64,000 nt of DNA from Methanomicrobiaceae archaeon (lineage in GTDB: Archaea; Halobacteriota; Methanomicrobia; Methanomicrobiales; Methanomicrobiaceae), in the NCBI GenBank assembly GCA_016928355.1, contig JAFGKW010000056.1:18792-82791 (forward strand), given 5' to 3'. Of the stretch, positions 8,594 to 17,646 are shown piece by piece. Position 1 is the first letter of the stretch, and each line of letters starts with the position of its first letter. The position numbers and the translations under genes are program-made. The notes below the pieces were generated by a model that saw only the letters and a program-made list of their open reading frames with translations, searched no databases and was not told the origin of the DNA.

Positions 8594-9676
8594 ATGTTAG
8601 ATAATATTTTATTCGTTGTAATTTTTACACTTATTATAATCCTGATTGCAGCAAAAGGTGTTGTTATTGTGCAGCCTTATGAACAGGCGCTGCAGATAAG
8701 GCTGGGGCAGTATATCGGTCGGCTGAATCCAGGATTCAGGTGGGTCATTCCGTTTATCACCGAAATTATAAAGGTCGATTTAAGGACACAGGTTATGGAT
8801 GTTCCCCAGCAGGAAGTCATTACAAAGGACAACTCGCCGACAAATGTCGATGCAATTGTATATGTCAGAGTAGTCGACCCGGAAAAATCCTTTTTCGAGG
8901 TTTCAAATTATAAGATGGCCACAGTTGCTCTTGCCCAAACCAGCCTTAGGGGGATCATTGGAGATCTTGAACTTGATGAAATCCTGTACAACAGGGAACT
9001 GATCAATAACAGACTCCGGGATTCTCTTGACAGGGAAACGGACCAGTGGGGAGTCAAGGTCGAAAGAGTGGAGATCAGGGAAGTTGATCCTGTTGGGGCG
9101 GTCAAACAGGCAATGACAGAACAGACTGCAGCGGAAAGAGAGCGGAGAGCTGCAATATTAAGGGCTGACGGAGAGAAAAAGGCTGCCATTCTTAGCGCCG
9201 AGGGAATGAGGCAGTCAATGATTCTGGAAGCTGAAGGTGAGCGGCAGAGTAAAATACTCAGGGCAGAAGGAGAGAGAAAATCAAAAATCCTTGAAGCCCA
9301 GGGTCAGGCACAGGGTCTGAGAATCCTTGCCCTAGGATCACGTCCGCTGGATAAGAAAGCTGTTACCGTTCTTTCACTGGATGCACTTAAACAGATGGCA
9401 GACGGACAGGCTACAAAGATAATATTCCCCTTTGAAATCTCAAGCCTGATTAAGCAAAGCGCGAAATTCCTGGGTGCTGAGGAAGAGGAATTTAGTGATG
9501 AAATATGGAAGGATTATGGGCTTGATGAATCCATCCTGGGTAAGCCACCATCTGACGAAGAAGTTGAGGATGCAACAGAATTTGTAAAAACAATAGAGAG
9601 TACGATAAAAGAGATCCGTACATCATCAACTCCCGGGATTGAAAAATCTGAAGATGTCCTGGGACCAGAAAACTGA
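8594..9676 (+). CDS. SPFH/band 7 (stomatin-like) membrane scaffold protein
   Basis: This 360-residue protein begins with one membrane segment (residues 3-24), then the SPFH domain (QALQIRLGQYIGRLNPGF... to VERVEIREVDP, about residues 30-180), then a long helical arm with degenerate repeats of AEGERQSKIL type (about 190-245). The arm drives ring or cage oligomerisation in this family. Its ATG directly abuts the nfeD stop, giving the classic NfeD-SPFH pair. The C-terminal 60 residues are acidic and low in order. Function is presumed to be membrane-domain organisation or protease control. Confidence 0.93.
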   Translation: MLDNILFVVIFTLIIILIAAKGVVIVQPYEQALQIRLGQYIGRLNPGFRWVIPFITEIIKVDLRTQVMDVPQQEVITKDNSPTNVDAIVYVRVVDPEKSFFEVSNYKMATVALAQTSLRGIIGDLELDEILYNRELINNRLRDSLDRETDQWGVKVERVEIREVDPVGAVKQAMTEQTAAERERRAAILRADGEKKAAILSAEGMRQSMILEAEGERQSKILRAEGERKSKILEAQGQAQGLRILALGSRPLDKKAVTVLSLDALKQMADGQATKIIFPFEISSLIKQSAKFLGAEEEEFSDEIWKDYGLDESILGKPPSDEEVEDATEFVKTIESTIKEIRTSSTPGIEKSEDVLGPEN

Positions 9677-9687
9677 GAGAAAAATAA

Positions 9688-9725
9688 TTTTTTTAACTAA
9701 CAGTTTTTTTAAAACAAATTTTTTT
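9688..9725 (+). terminator. Three T-tracts after the SPFH gene
   Basis: Three runs of seven or more T (at about 9688-9694, 9704-9710 and 9719-9725) follow the SPFH stop without a hairpin. This is the usual form of archaeal intrinsic termination. The converging site-2 protease gene ends at 9810. Confidence 0.6.
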
Positions 9726-9809
9726 CATCTCTTTTAATTCTCAATGTTCGCTGTACCCCAGATGCGGAAAATGAATGAAATCAAATCAATAATATCAGGA
9801 ATAAAAAAA

Positions 9810-11147
9810 TTAAAATGATAACGATATCCCTGCATCAGCCAGAACACCGATAACTATCGTTCCGAGCAATGCGAAGAGAACCAGGAATATAACAATTCCT
9901 GAAAGAATCTTTCCAAGACCCGGCCGTCCAATCTTCTCGGCAAATCTGTCGGCACCTTCCCGGAGAATATAGCCACCGTCAAGTGGAACAAGCGGAAGTG
10001 CATTGAATGTTCCAAGAACAAAGTTCCACCAGAATACCCAGTAGACGATCTGTAGTACCTGCCAGTAGCCGGGGAAGGGTTCATTCCATGCAATGTTATA
10101 CGGCCTGTCAATGAGAAGGAAACCGAGACCTGATGTATCATCATTCATAAACACATTAATCGGAATATAACTCAGGAACATCGGACCTAGTGGATTCAGT
10201 GTATATGCAGTGAAATAATCCTTAATATTCTGATTATTGTAATATGAAATGCCCATGAATTCTGATTCTTTTGCACCCTCTATATCCGGCCATTTTGAGA
10301 GCGTAATATTATGGACAGATTCCCTGCCATCATTAAGTATAGACAGTGCAACGATATCGCCGGGTTTAGAATTATTCAGGATTCTGCTCACCTCCATAGA
10401 TGAAGATACAGCCTCTCCGTTTATTCCCAGAATTATTGAATCGGGAGGAACTGATGCATTATAGGCAGGATACCCGGTATGAACACCATAGATATAGGCT
10501 GAATCTGACGGAGTCAGCATTCCCACAAGCCCTGCAAGCAGGATCATACAGATGAGAGATACAGCCAGATTGTTTGCAATCCCGGCACCAAACATCCTGA
10601 TCTTGGGCATACCTTTAGACCTTTCAACATCTTCTTCATCCGGTTCAACGAAAGCTCCAAGAGGAATGACAAAAAAGATCAGACCCGCACTTTTAACCCT
10701 CATATCCTCAACACGGGCAAGTATTCCGTGGCCTAACTCATGGATCGCCATTGCAAAGACAAGTCCGAGTATCACGGCAAAAGTAAGAGGGATAAAATCA
10801 TTGACTCCCGGGATTGCAAGGAGATTGGAAGCCCTGAATATCTCGGTATTCGGCGGAGTCTCCTTAAGGAAAAAAAGAAATGAAAAGATCATCAGTACTG
10901 AAAAAAATACAGATACCACTACCACCAGAATTGCACCGAGGGTCCCATAGATCCTGAAAAATCCGGAAAATTTTTTAAAATAATCAAGAAAACGAACGTT
11001 TTCCGTCTTCAATGCAAGAACAGGTCCAAAAAAAGTGACATGCCTCTCCCATAAATTATTGGATTTGATATACGATATTATCGCAAGATATAGTGCCACC
11101 AGAAATAATATTATAAAAATCCATTTTATTGTTATCAGACTGCTCAT
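9810..11147 (-). CDS. Site-2 protease family (M50) membrane metalloprotease with PDZ domain
   Basis: This 445-residue polytopic protein has the zinc motif HELGHG (His136, Glu137, His140) inside a membrane segment and the second metal-ligand motif LDGGYILRE near residue 389. Between them lies a PDZ-like region (about 205-290, containing PPDSIILGINGEAV). Several further membrane segments lie at both ends. This family cuts substrates within the membrane, often releasing a transcription regulator. No anti-sigma-like partner exists in archaea, and the substrate is unknown. The gene stands alone and converges on the SPFH gene. Confidence 0.92.
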   Translation of the reverse strand: MSSLITIKWIFIILFLVALYLAIISYIKSNNLWERHVTFFGPVLALKTENVRFLDYFKKFSGFFRIYGTLGAILVVVVSVFFSVLMIFSFLFFLKETPPNTEIFRASNLLAIPGVNDFIPLTFAVILGLVFAMAIHELGHGILARVEDMRVKSAGLIFFVIPLGAFVEPDEEDVERSKGMPKIRMFGAGIANNLAVSLICMILLAGLVGMLTPSDSAYIYGVHTGYPAYNASVPPDSIILGINGEAVSSSMEVSRILNNSKPGDIVALSILNDGRESVHNITLSKWPDIEGAKESEFMGISYYNNQNIKDYFTAYTLNPLGPMFLSYIPINVFMNDDTSGLGFLLIDRPYNIAWNEPFPGYWQVLQIVYWVFWWNFVLGTFNALPLVPLDGGYILREGADRFAEKIGRPGLGKILSGIVIFLVLFALLGTIVIGVLADAGISLSF

Positions 11148-11253
11148 CTTCCTATAGTTTTTCTAAATAAATATTGAAGTAGTTTGGCTAAAACATATCT
11201 GAAATATGCTCTTTGGATGACTTTTAATAGTATCCGGTACGGACAGGCCACTG

Positions 11254-11892
11254 TCAAAATTCAAGCAGACTCCTCTGACTGCTCTCTGACATCATATTTG
11301 AAACAGTCTTCCAGCTCACCCGGGCAATAGAAGGAGGTTTCCCGTTATCATCAATATATTTCTTTAAAAAAGAAATGGTCATGGGATCAGACGGGTAACC
11401 GCTGCCGATGTCTCCCCATTCCTCTTTAAGAGAATCTATCATCCTGTCACGTGTAACCTTTGCAACAATACTCGCCGCACTGACAACAGGGTAGAGATCA
11501 TCAGCCTTATGCCTTGATACGACCCTGATATCATTCTTAAGAAGTCCTGATATGGTTACAGCGTACCTCCCTTCATTAACATCACATGCATCAACATAGG
11601 CCGTCTCCGGCATAAGGTCCATGATTGCACGGGCATGAGATCGTGCCACAATGTCATTCATTGTTATGGAACTACGAAGTTCGTCGATCATAGCCGCCGA
11701 TAAAATTACAGTAGTTGTTTTAAATTCAGATACAATCTCCTCATAATATTTTTCACGACGGTTGTTAGAGAGGGTCTTGGAATCGGCAAATCCCTTCTCC
11801 TTAAATTCCTCCATGTTATTCCCGGCAACTCCACCGATTACCATCGGACCCAGTACTGATCCTTTTCCTGCCTCATCTATCCCACAAATCAC
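11254..11892 (-). CDS. rnhB: Ribonuclease HII
   Basis: This 212-residue enzyme removes RNA from RNA-DNA hybrids, including primers and misincorporated ribonucleotides. The catalytic DEAG motif is at residues 6-9 (Asp6, Glu7), Asp101 lies in AYVDACDV, and HKADDLYPVVSAASIVAKV around 128-146 supplies the fourth acid. Start is GTG at 11890-11892, which gives the standard N-terminus with the DEDD first motif at the usual position; no upstream ATG fits. It diverges from the TrkA-type gene across 60 bp. Confidence 0.95.
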   Translation of the reverse strand: MICGIDEAGKGSVLGPMVIGGVAGNNMEEFKEKGFADSKTLSNNRREKYYEEIVSEFKTTTVILSAAMIDELRSSITMNDIVARSHARAIMDLMPETAYVDACDVNEGRYAVTISGLLKNDIRVVSRHKADDLYPVVSAASIVAKVTRDRMIDSLKEEWGDIGSGYPSDPMTISFLKKYIDDNGKPPSIARVSWKTVSNMMSESSQRSLLEF

Positions 11893-11915
11893 TTGGAAAT
11901 ATATTCGATTTCATA

Positions 11916-11924
11916 GATTATATC
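11916..11924 (+). promoter_or_regulatory. TATA box ahead of the trkA-like gene
   Basis: GATTATATC is centred about 33 bp before the ATG at 11953, implying a nearly leaderless mRNA. Confidence 0.45.
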
Positions 11925-11952
11925 TATGGTTATGGAGAATATGTGAATTAAG

Positions 11953-12618
11953 ATGTATATCATAATTATCGGCCTTGGAGGAATTGGGAAAAACCTTGTC
12001 GCAACTGCAGCGGAACATGGCGACAGTGTAGTTGTAATTGACAAAGATGAAGAAAGATGCAACGAAATCCTTGAACACTACGACATTCTGGTAATAACAG
12101 GAAATTCTACAAACAGATCTATTCTTGAAGATGCGGGAATAGACCGTGCCGATGCGGTTGTTACAACCACAAGCGACGATGCTGTTAACCTGATGACATG
12201 CTGGCTTGCCAAAAGGTTCAATGTAAAAAGTCTGGTATCCATCGTAAACGATATAGAGCATTCAGAACTTTTTAAGGAGGTAGGTGTTATCATAAGCGAA
12301 AACCCGGACGAACTGGTGGCAAAAAGACTATATTACTGGTCAGAAAACCCGGATATGCAGCAACTTGCATCAATACCCGGAGGAACGATCTTTGAGATAA
12401 CTGTAGACAGGACTGCACCTTTCGTAGATCATGAAATAAAAGAGCTTGAAGTAAAGGATTTTGTTTTTATTGCAATCAAACGAAAAGGAAAAGGACTGAT
12501 AATTCCAAGCGGAACGATAAAAATTCAACCTGATGATATCATCATGGTATTTACAAAGAAGGATACCGAAGAGCATTGCATGAAGACTCTTAATAAACAA
12601 TTAAAAGCGCCGAAATAA
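11953..12618 (+). CDS. trkA: TrkA-type potassium uptake regulatory protein
   Basis: This 221-residue cytoplasmic protein has an N-terminal Rossmann RCK_N domain with GLGGIGKNL (residues 7-15) and the NAD-binding acid in VVIDKDEE, then an RCK_C domain (about 140-221, GTIFEITVDRTAPFVDHEIKEL... to GDIIMVFTKK). It would bind NAD(H) and gate a TrkH-type K+ channel. No trkH gene is in the window, so the channel partner must lie elsewhere. The length fits a single-unit TrkA. Confidence 0.9.
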   Translation: MYIIIIGLGGIGKNLVATAAEHGDSVVVIDKDEERCNEILEHYDILVITGNSTNRSILEDAGIDRADAVVTTTSDDAVNLMTCWLAKRFNVKSLVSIVNDIEHSELFKEVGVIISENPDELVAKRLYYWSENPDMQQLASIPGGTIFEITVDRTAPFVDHEIKELEVKDFVFIAIKRKGKGLIIPSGTIKIQPDDIIMVFTKKDTEEHCMKTLNKQLKAPK

Positions 12619-12651
12619 ACTATAAATTAAAATATTTTTTTGAGAAAAAAA

Positions 12652-13851
12652 TTAATCAAAATATTTCTTTACACCTGCAAGATCTTTTAATATCTTGGGA
12701 TTAAGCTTTATTAATTCCTTTATCAGTGAAAGGGTGGAGAACTCCTTCATTGCAAGATTATTGACCGAATTCAGGATTGCATTCAGCTGTTTATCCTCAA
12801 GTTTTACAAATATCTCCTTTATCTGATAATTGCGATCGAGGGCCTTACCCATTCTTGAGCCACGCCATGTTTCATCATAGATCATGAGTGCTTTTTTACT
12901 GCAGTCTTCCTTTCCTATACATTCCACTGCCACTTCTGCTGCAAGCTTTCCCGTATACATGGCGTTGTATATACCGCCGCCGGTTATCGGATCACTGAGT
13001 CTTGCCGCATCACCGACAATTATCAGGCCGTCTCCCACCGTACATTCAAGGGGCTGGCATACAGAGACACCTCCAATGATTAACTCGATGGTCTTCCCTT
13101 CGGGGAAATTCTCCTGAACATATTTGTCAAGATAATCCTTTGCTCTCTTGCCGTCTTTTGACTGGGTACCTGAGATACCTATACCGACATTTGCCGACCT
13201 TTCACCCTTCGGGAATATCCAGATATATCCCTCAGGCGCCACATCTCTACCCACATAGAATACGGTTACACCGGGCTCTATGTCAATATCGGTCATCAGA
13301 TACTGTGCACATGTCTCAAGCTCCCTGAGCGGAACTGTCGTATCGATACCACAATAGCGGGAAAATTTGGATTCAACTCCATCTGCTGCAATAACTATCT
13401 TTGCGCGAACCTCCTGCTGCTTTCCGGCATATTCTATTATGGCACCCTTTACAACGCCATCCTCCACAATGGCATCGACTGCACGGGTTCTTACATAACA
13501 TTCGGCACCTGCATCAACGGCCTGCCAAATCAGATCACGGTCAAAGAATTTCCGGTCGAGAACATATCCCACTTCATTTCCGGCCATTGCAGGATCGAGA
13601 TAAAATGATGAGCCATCCGGAGCGATGAGTTTTGCCCTTTCAATTTTGGCAGAAATCCATTTAGGATCGACCTCATCAAAAAATTCACCGATCAAATCTT
13701 CACCTATTCCTTCAGCGCACCTTACGGGCACTCCTATTGCCGGCCTTTTTTCAACAATACATGCTGAAAGACCGGCCTCTGCAGCTGTTTTTGCTGCTAG
13801 TGCGCCACCAGGCCCTCCTCCAATAATCAGGATATCATACTCACTCTTCAT
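12652..13851 (-). CDS. Geranylgeranyl reductase family protein (archaeal ether-lipid saturation)
   Basis: This 399-residue FAD enzyme begins [20 protein letters not shown], the dinucleotide-binding fold of digeranylgeranylglycerophospholipid reductases. Other family blocks are RCAEGIG near residue 50, the aspartate-containing [19 protein letters not shown] near 285 and the preceding VGDGLIIVG. It reduces the isoprenoid double bonds of archaeal lipids. The longer frame upstream (GTG at 13872) would add seven residues ahead of the normal start. It overlaps the ferredoxin gene by 11 bp, and the ferredoxin is the likely electron donor. Confidence 0.92.
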   Translation of the reverse strand: MKSEYDILIIGGGPGGALAAKTAAEAGLSACIVEKRPAIGVPVRCAEGIGEDLIGEFFDEVDPKWISAKIERAKLIAPDGSSFYLDPAMAGNEVGYVLDRKFFDRDLIWQAVDAGAECYVRTRAVDAIVEDGVVKGAIIEYAGKQQEVRAKIVIAADGVESKFSRYCGIDTTVPLRELETCAQYLMTDIDIEPGVTVFYVGRDVAPEGYIWIFPKGERSANVGIGISGTQSKDGKRAKDYLDKYVQENFPEGKTIELIIGGVSVCQPLECTVGDGLIIVGDAARLSDPITGGGIYNAMYTGKLAAEVAVECIGKEDCSKKALMIYDETWRGSRMGKALDRNYQIKEIFVKLEDKQLNAILNSVNNLAMKEFSTLSLIKELIKLNPKILKDLAGVKKYFD

Positions 13852-14020
13852 CCGACACCTCCAGAGCACCAAGAGGGCAGACCCTTACACAGATCCTGCA
13901 GTTTTTACATTTTTCCGCATCGACTTCAAGATAAGCGTCAACAAGTTCAAGTGCTGCTTCAGGGCAAACTGATACGCAGGCTCCGCAGTATCCGCAAATC
14001 TCCCTACGAATTACGATCAT
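13841..14020 (-). CDS. 2[4Fe-4S] ferredoxin
   Basis: This 59-residue protein has two CxxCxxCxxxCP clusters ([12 protein letters not shown] and [12 protein letters not shown]), so it carries two [4Fe-4S] centres. The ATG at 14018-14020 is chosen over an in-frame GTG five codons upstream because it gives a normal ferredoxin N-terminus. Its end overlaps the start of geranylgeranyl reductase, pointing to a dedicated low-potential electron supply for lipid hydrogenation. Confidence 0.93.
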   Translation of the reverse strand: MIVIRREICGYCGACVSVCPEAALELVDAYLEVDAEKCKNCRICVRVCPLGALEVSDEE

Positions 14021-14082
14021 TCTTATATTATACACCTGATAATGCCTTTAACTTTTACCAATTGATTGAATTACACAGCATG

Positions 14083-14090
14083 ATATAAAT
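14083..14090 (+). promoter_or_regulatory. Possible TATA box of the cobalamin operon
   Basis: ATATAAAT lies about 66 bp before the cbiT ATG, which would leave a 5' leader of about 40 nt. A second AT-rich stretch (14139-14148) is too near the start to serve. No cobalamin riboswitch-like structure is evident in the leader. Confidence 0.4.
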
Positions 14091-14152
14091 CGGAAAACGG
14101 TTCAGACGAACAGCCATTAATTTAACACAGCCGGACCAATATTATATTATCT

Positions 14153-14683
14153 ATGGAACTGAAAGGCGGACCTACGCAGGACGAGATAATGGCAGTATCT
14201 CTGCTTAAACTCCGGATAAAAAAGGGGGATGTCATGGCCGATATAGGATGCGGCACTGCTAAGATCTCAATTGAAGCCTCAGAAAAATGCAGCAGTATAT
14301 ACGCAATAGACAGAAGGGCAGAGGCGGTGGAATACGCAAAACGGGAGATCGAGAGTGCAGGAAAGGAGAACATAATCCTCATACACGGGGAGGCTTCATC
14401 GGTTCTTGACGAAATAGGAACAGATGCATTTGACTGTGCCTTTGTCGGTGGTTCGGGAGAGATCGAACTCGTTCTTGAAAAATTAAAAAACATGGTGTCG
14501 GGCAGAGTAGTAGTAAATGCCGTACTACTCAATACAGTATCAAGAACTGTAAACAAGATGAAGGAACTCGGAATATTCAGAGAAGTTATCCATATTCAGG
14601 TATCGCGCTCATATGAACTTGTTGGAGATATTATGTTCAAACCTGTAAATCCTGTATACATCATTGTAGGAGAGGTGGAATAG
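14153..14683 (+). CDS. cbiT: Cobalt-precorrin-6B C15-methyltransferase (decarboxylating)
   Basis: This 176-residue Rossmann methyltransferase opens with GGPTQDEIMA, a family mark of CbiT, followed by the SAM-binding ADIGCGTAKISIEAS (about residues 29-43) and AIDRRAEAVEYA. It methylates C15 and removes the C12 acetate carboxylate in the anaerobic corrin pathway. It heads an eight-gene cobalamin operon and is separate from cbiE, which is the last gene of the same operon. In some bacteria these two are fused as CobL. The stop abuts the cbiL start. Confidence 0.95.
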   Translation: MELKGGPTQDEIMAVSLLKLRIKKGDVMADIGCGTAKISIEASEKCSSIYAIDRRAEAVEYAKREIESAGKENIILIHGEASSVLDEIGTDAFDCAFVGGSGEIELVLEKLKNMVSGRVVVNAVLLNTVSRTVNKMKELGIFREVIHIQVSRSYELVGDIMFKPVNPVYIIVGEVE

Positions 14684-15292
14684 ATGCTCGTTGCAGTTGG
14701 AATAGGGCCGGGAGACCCGGAACTACTTACGGTAAAGGCTGTCAGGCTCATCAGGGAAGCGGATCAGGTTTTTGTTCCAGGAAACGTTGCAAAGGAGATA
14801 ATATCGCCATACAGAGAAGACCCGGAAGTCCTCTCCTTTCCCATGACAGATGATGAGGATTATATTAAAAAATGCATTGAAGATAATGCTGATAAGATCG
14901 CCCCTGTAGCAAAAGACGGGCTGGCTGTATTCTGCATCCTCGGTGATCCGAACTTCTACGGAACCTTCGGGAGACTCTGTGAAATACTTGATAAAAAGCA
15001 CCCGGAGATCGAATATGGTTCTGTTCCCGGGGTGAGTTCAATCACGGCCTTTGCTTCAGCTGCCGGAATCTCCTTAAACGGGGGAATAGAGATATCAGAC
15101 GGATCAGAAAACAACTGTAAAATACTTCTCAAAGTGAGAAAACCCAAACAAAAGGCCGAAGAATTGAAAAGAGAAGGTTACCGGAATTTTATTCTGGCTG
15201 AAAAGATGTACATGGAAGATCAGAAGATCTACCAAAACGGGGACCTTCCGGAAGAAAGCGCATATTTCAGCATATTGTTTGCCGGGAAGTGA
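14684..15292 (+). CDS. cbiL: Cobalt-factor II C20-methyltransferase
   Basis: This 202-residue tetrapyrrole methylase starts with the N-terminal glycine loop VGIGPGDPELLTVKAVRLI, and has the GDPNFYGTF and VPGVSSITAFASAAG motifs of CbiL. It adds the C20 methyl group using SAM. The ATG directly follows the cbiT stop, with a GGAGAGGTGG ribosome-binding region inside the end of cbiT. The protein is slightly shorter than the roughly 230-residue average, with a shortened C-terminal domain. Confidence 0.93.
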   Translation: MLVAVGIGPGDPELLTVKAVRLIREADQVFVPGNVAKEIISPYREDPEVLSFPMTDDEDYIKKCIEDNADKIAPVAKDGLAVFCILGDPNFYGTFGRLCEILDKKHPEIEYGSVPGVSSITAFASAAGISLNGGIEISDGSENNCKILLKVRKPKQKAEELKREGYRNFILAEKMYMEDQKIYQNGDLPEESAYFSILFAGK

Positions 15293-15297
15293 AAGGA

Positions 15298-16014
15298 ATG
15301 TCAAAGGTATTTATTGTAGGTGCGGGGTGCGGCGATCCCGGCCTGATAACGGTTAAAGGAAAAGAACTACTGGATAATGCCGATCTGCTTATTTATGCAG
15401 GATCTCTTGTCAACTCTAAACTCGTGGATGAATGTCCTGCCCCTGAAAAGTATGACAGCTGGGGGATGAAACTTGAAGTTATGACAGACATCATGATCAG
15501 GGCGGCAAAAGAAGGGAAGAATGTAGTAAGGCTGCATTCCGGGGACCCGGCGCTTTATGGTGCCATTATCGAGCAGGTTGAAATCCTGAAGAAGGCTGGA
15601 ATCGAGACAGAAAGAGTCCCGGGGGTCTCTTCCATGTTTGGAGCGGCTGCATCCCTGGGAATCCAGTACACTCTGAAGGGAGTCTCGGAATCGGTTATAA
15701 TTACTCGTCCTGCCGGAAAGACGCTTGACTACGACCAGATAGCAGAAATGTCAAGACTCGGCCAGACAATGGTAATATTCCTGGGTACAGAACATATGGA
15801 AACTATCTTTAATAAGGTTGAATGTCCCCCCGAAACTCCTGCAGCTGTTATATATCATGCAACATGGCCTGACGAGAAGATCGTCAGGGGAACAGTGGCG
15901 GATATCGCACAAAAAGCAAGGGAAGCCGGAATCGAGAAGACCGCCCTCATTATAATCGGAGAGGTTGTAAACGCGTCCGGACCGGAATATATAAACTCTC
16001 ACCTCTACGGATGA
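15298..16014 (+). CDS. cbiF: Cobalt-precorrin-4 C11-methyltransferase
   Basis: This 238-residue tetrapyrrole methylase opens with VFIVGAGCGDPGLITVKGKELL and has the CbiF-specific LIYAGSLV, the HSGDPALYGA loop and VPGVSSMFGAAASLG. It methylates C11 of cobalt-precorrin-4. ATG 15298 is preferred because it gives the normal start. A GTG at 15289, overlapping the cbiL stop, would add three residues. The stop overlaps the cbiG ATG in an ATGA. Confidence 0.95.
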   Translation: MSKVFIVGAGCGDPGLITVKGKELLDNADLLIYAGSLVNSKLVDECPAPEKYDSWGMKLEVMTDIMIRAAKEGKNVVRLHSGDPALYGAIIEQVEILKKAGIETERVPGVSSMFGAAASLGIQYTLKGVSESVIITRPAGKTLDYDQIAEMSRLGQTMVIFLGTEHMETIFNKVECPPETPAAVIYHATWPDEKIVRGTVADIAQKAREAGIEKTALIIIGEVVNASGPEYINSHLYG

Positions 16015-16886
16015 AGGACACTGTAGTAATATCACTGGAGAGATTCGCACCTGATGCGAAAAAACTGGCAGCAGGATTGAATGCCGATTTTGAGCTATAT
16101 TCAAAGGAGGTCTTCGCAGATGTTTTTTGTAACTATCAAAGAGTAATTGCGGTCATGTCAGCGGGAATAGCAGTCCGATCTGCCGCCCGGCACCTGAAAG
16201 ACAAATGGACCGACCCCTGTCTGGTTGTGGTAAGCCCTGACTTCAGGTACTCCATCCCCGTTACCGGCGGCCACCACGGGGGAAACGACCTTGCAAGGGA
16301 TCTTGAAAAATTCGGAATCCTTCCCGTCATTACAACTGCAACAGAGACAAAATGGCTTCCTTCTGTTGAAGGAATCGCAAAGGAAAGGGATCTTGAGATA
16401 ATTAACAAGGACTCAACAAGGGCGGTCAATTCTTCGATACTTGACGGTGAAGTGGCAGTTCACATCATAGAATCCCCTGCAATCGCAATTGTTCCTCCGG
16501 GTGTATCGGTCATGCTGAAAAGAGGTGAATATATTGTAGGCATAGGGTGCAGGAAAGGAATATCAAAGGAGGATGTTCTTACTGCACTTGATTCTGCTTT
16601 TGCGGAGGCAGGCATCCAAAAAAAGGATGTTCTTGCATATGCAACCGCAGAACTGAAAAAGAATGAGAAGGGCCTGAGAGAGGCAATAGATGAGCTCAAC
16701 GGGAATCTGATCTTTCCGGATGACGATATGATTAAAGAACAAATTCCATTGTCACCATCCAGAGCTCTTGATAAACTGGGCCTACCCGGAGTCGCAGAAC
16801 CTGCGGCTCTTGCACTGTCGAAGAAAAAAGATATAATCATGGAAAAACGAAAATACGGAGGAGTAACAATTGCAATCATCAGGTAG
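16011..16886 (+). CDS. cbiG: Cobalt-precorrin-5A hydrolase
   Basis: This 291-residue protein opens the ring-A delta-lactone and releases acetaldehyde. It has the CbiG N-terminal region with AVMSAGIAVRSAARHL near residue 45 and SIPVTGGHHGGNDLA near 82, then the C-terminal domain starting YIVGIGCRKGISKEDV and ending in the conserved GVAEPAALALS block. Both N- and C-terminal CbiG domains are present, so it is full length. It overlaps cbiF by 4 bp and cbiH by 17 bp. Confidence 0.95.
   Translation: MKDTVVISLERFAPDAKKLAAGLNADFELYSKEVFADVFCNYQRVIAVMSAGIAVRSAARHLKDKWTDPCLVVVSPDFRYSIPVTGGHHGGNDLARDLEKFGILPVITTATETKWLPSVEGIAKERDLEIINKDSTRAVNSSILDGEVAVHIIESPAIAIVPPGVSVMLKRGEYIVGIGCRKGISKEDVLTALDSAFAEAGIQKKDVLAYATAELKKNEKGLREAIDELNGNLIFPDDDMIKEQIPLSPSRALDKLGLPGVAEPAALALSKKKDIIMEKRKYGGVTIAIIR
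16857..16863 (+). promoter_or_regulatory. Strong ribosome-binding site that sets the cbiH TTG start
   Basis: GGAGGAG sits six bases before a TTG at 16870 inside the end of cbiG. No ATG or GTG lies at a suitable distance, so this site decides the unusual start codon of cbiH. Confidence 0.6.
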
Positions 16887-17646
16887 ATTGGGTAAATTAT
16901 TTATTGTAGGTACAGGGCCGGGAAAGAATATTCAGCTTACAGGAAGAGCTGTAGAAGCCATAACTGAATCCGAAATAATAATTGGGAATGATTTTTATCT
17001 GAACCAGATTCCCGAATACATTGAAGGAAAGGAAGTGATCAGGAGTTCAATGGGAAAGGAGGTTGAAAGGGCGAAGAGATGTGTTGAGCTTGCGAAGGAG
17101 AAGAAGGTGTGCATGGTCAGTGGAGGAGATCCGGGGGTTTACGGGATGGCAGGCATAGTGCTTGAGGTAATCGACCATGAAAACTCGTGTATTGATTATG
17201 AAATTGTCCCTGGTGTGACAGCAGCCACTGCTGCAGCTTCAATTGCCGGATCCCCTCTTTCAGGAGATTATGTAACCATATCGCTTTCAGATCTTCTGAC
17301 CCCTCTTGAAATTATTGAAATGAGGCTCAACCACGCATTTCAGATGGGGATTCCCGTAGCCCTGTATAATCCTAAAAGCAGGGGGAGACCTGACAACCTG
17401 TCGCTTGCACTTTCGATCGCAATGAAACATAAAAATAATGATACACCGGTTGCAGTTGTAAAAAATGCATACAGGGAAGAACAGGATATGAAATTCTTCA
17501 CACTCAAATCGTTGTTTGATGATGACAACTTCGTAGATATGAGTTCAATAGTTATTATCGGCGGTGAAGAAACCAGAATAGCAAAGGTATGTGGAAAAGA
17601 GATACTGATTACTCCGAGGGGTTATGACAGGAAATACATATATTGA
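16870..17646 (+). CDS. cbiH: Cobalt-factor III (precorrin-3B) C17-methyltransferase
   Basis: This 258-residue tetrapyrrole methylase carries out the ring contraction and C17 methylation step. Marks are LFIVGTGPGKNIQLT at the start, VSGGDPGVYGMAG near residue 83 and VPGVTAATAAASIAGSPL near 114, then SLSDLLTPLEII. The start is TTG at 16870, supported by a GGAGGAG site six bases upstream; a second TTG at 16888 would give a protein beginning at LGKLFIV and cannot be fully excluded. It overlaps cbiG by 17 bp and cbiC by 23 bp. Confidence 0.94.
   Translation: MQSSGRLGKLFIVGTGPGKNIQLTGRAVEAITESEIIIGNDFYLNQIPEYIEGKEVIRSSMGKEVERAKRCVELAKEKKVCMVSGGDPGVYGMAGIVLEVIDHENSCIDYEIVPGVTAATAAASIAGSPLSGDYVTISLSDLLTPLEIIEMRLNHAFQMGIPVALYNPKSRGRPDNLSLALSIAMKHKNNDTPVAVVKNAYREEQDMKFFTLKSLFDDDNFVDMSSIVIIGGEETRIAKVCGKEILITPRGYDRKYIY

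Noticed and set aside
13961..14152. Cobalamin riboswitch ahead of the cbi operon
   Set aside because: I find no B12-box-like element in the 117 bp before cbiT. Archaeal cobalamin operons usually lack this riboswitch.
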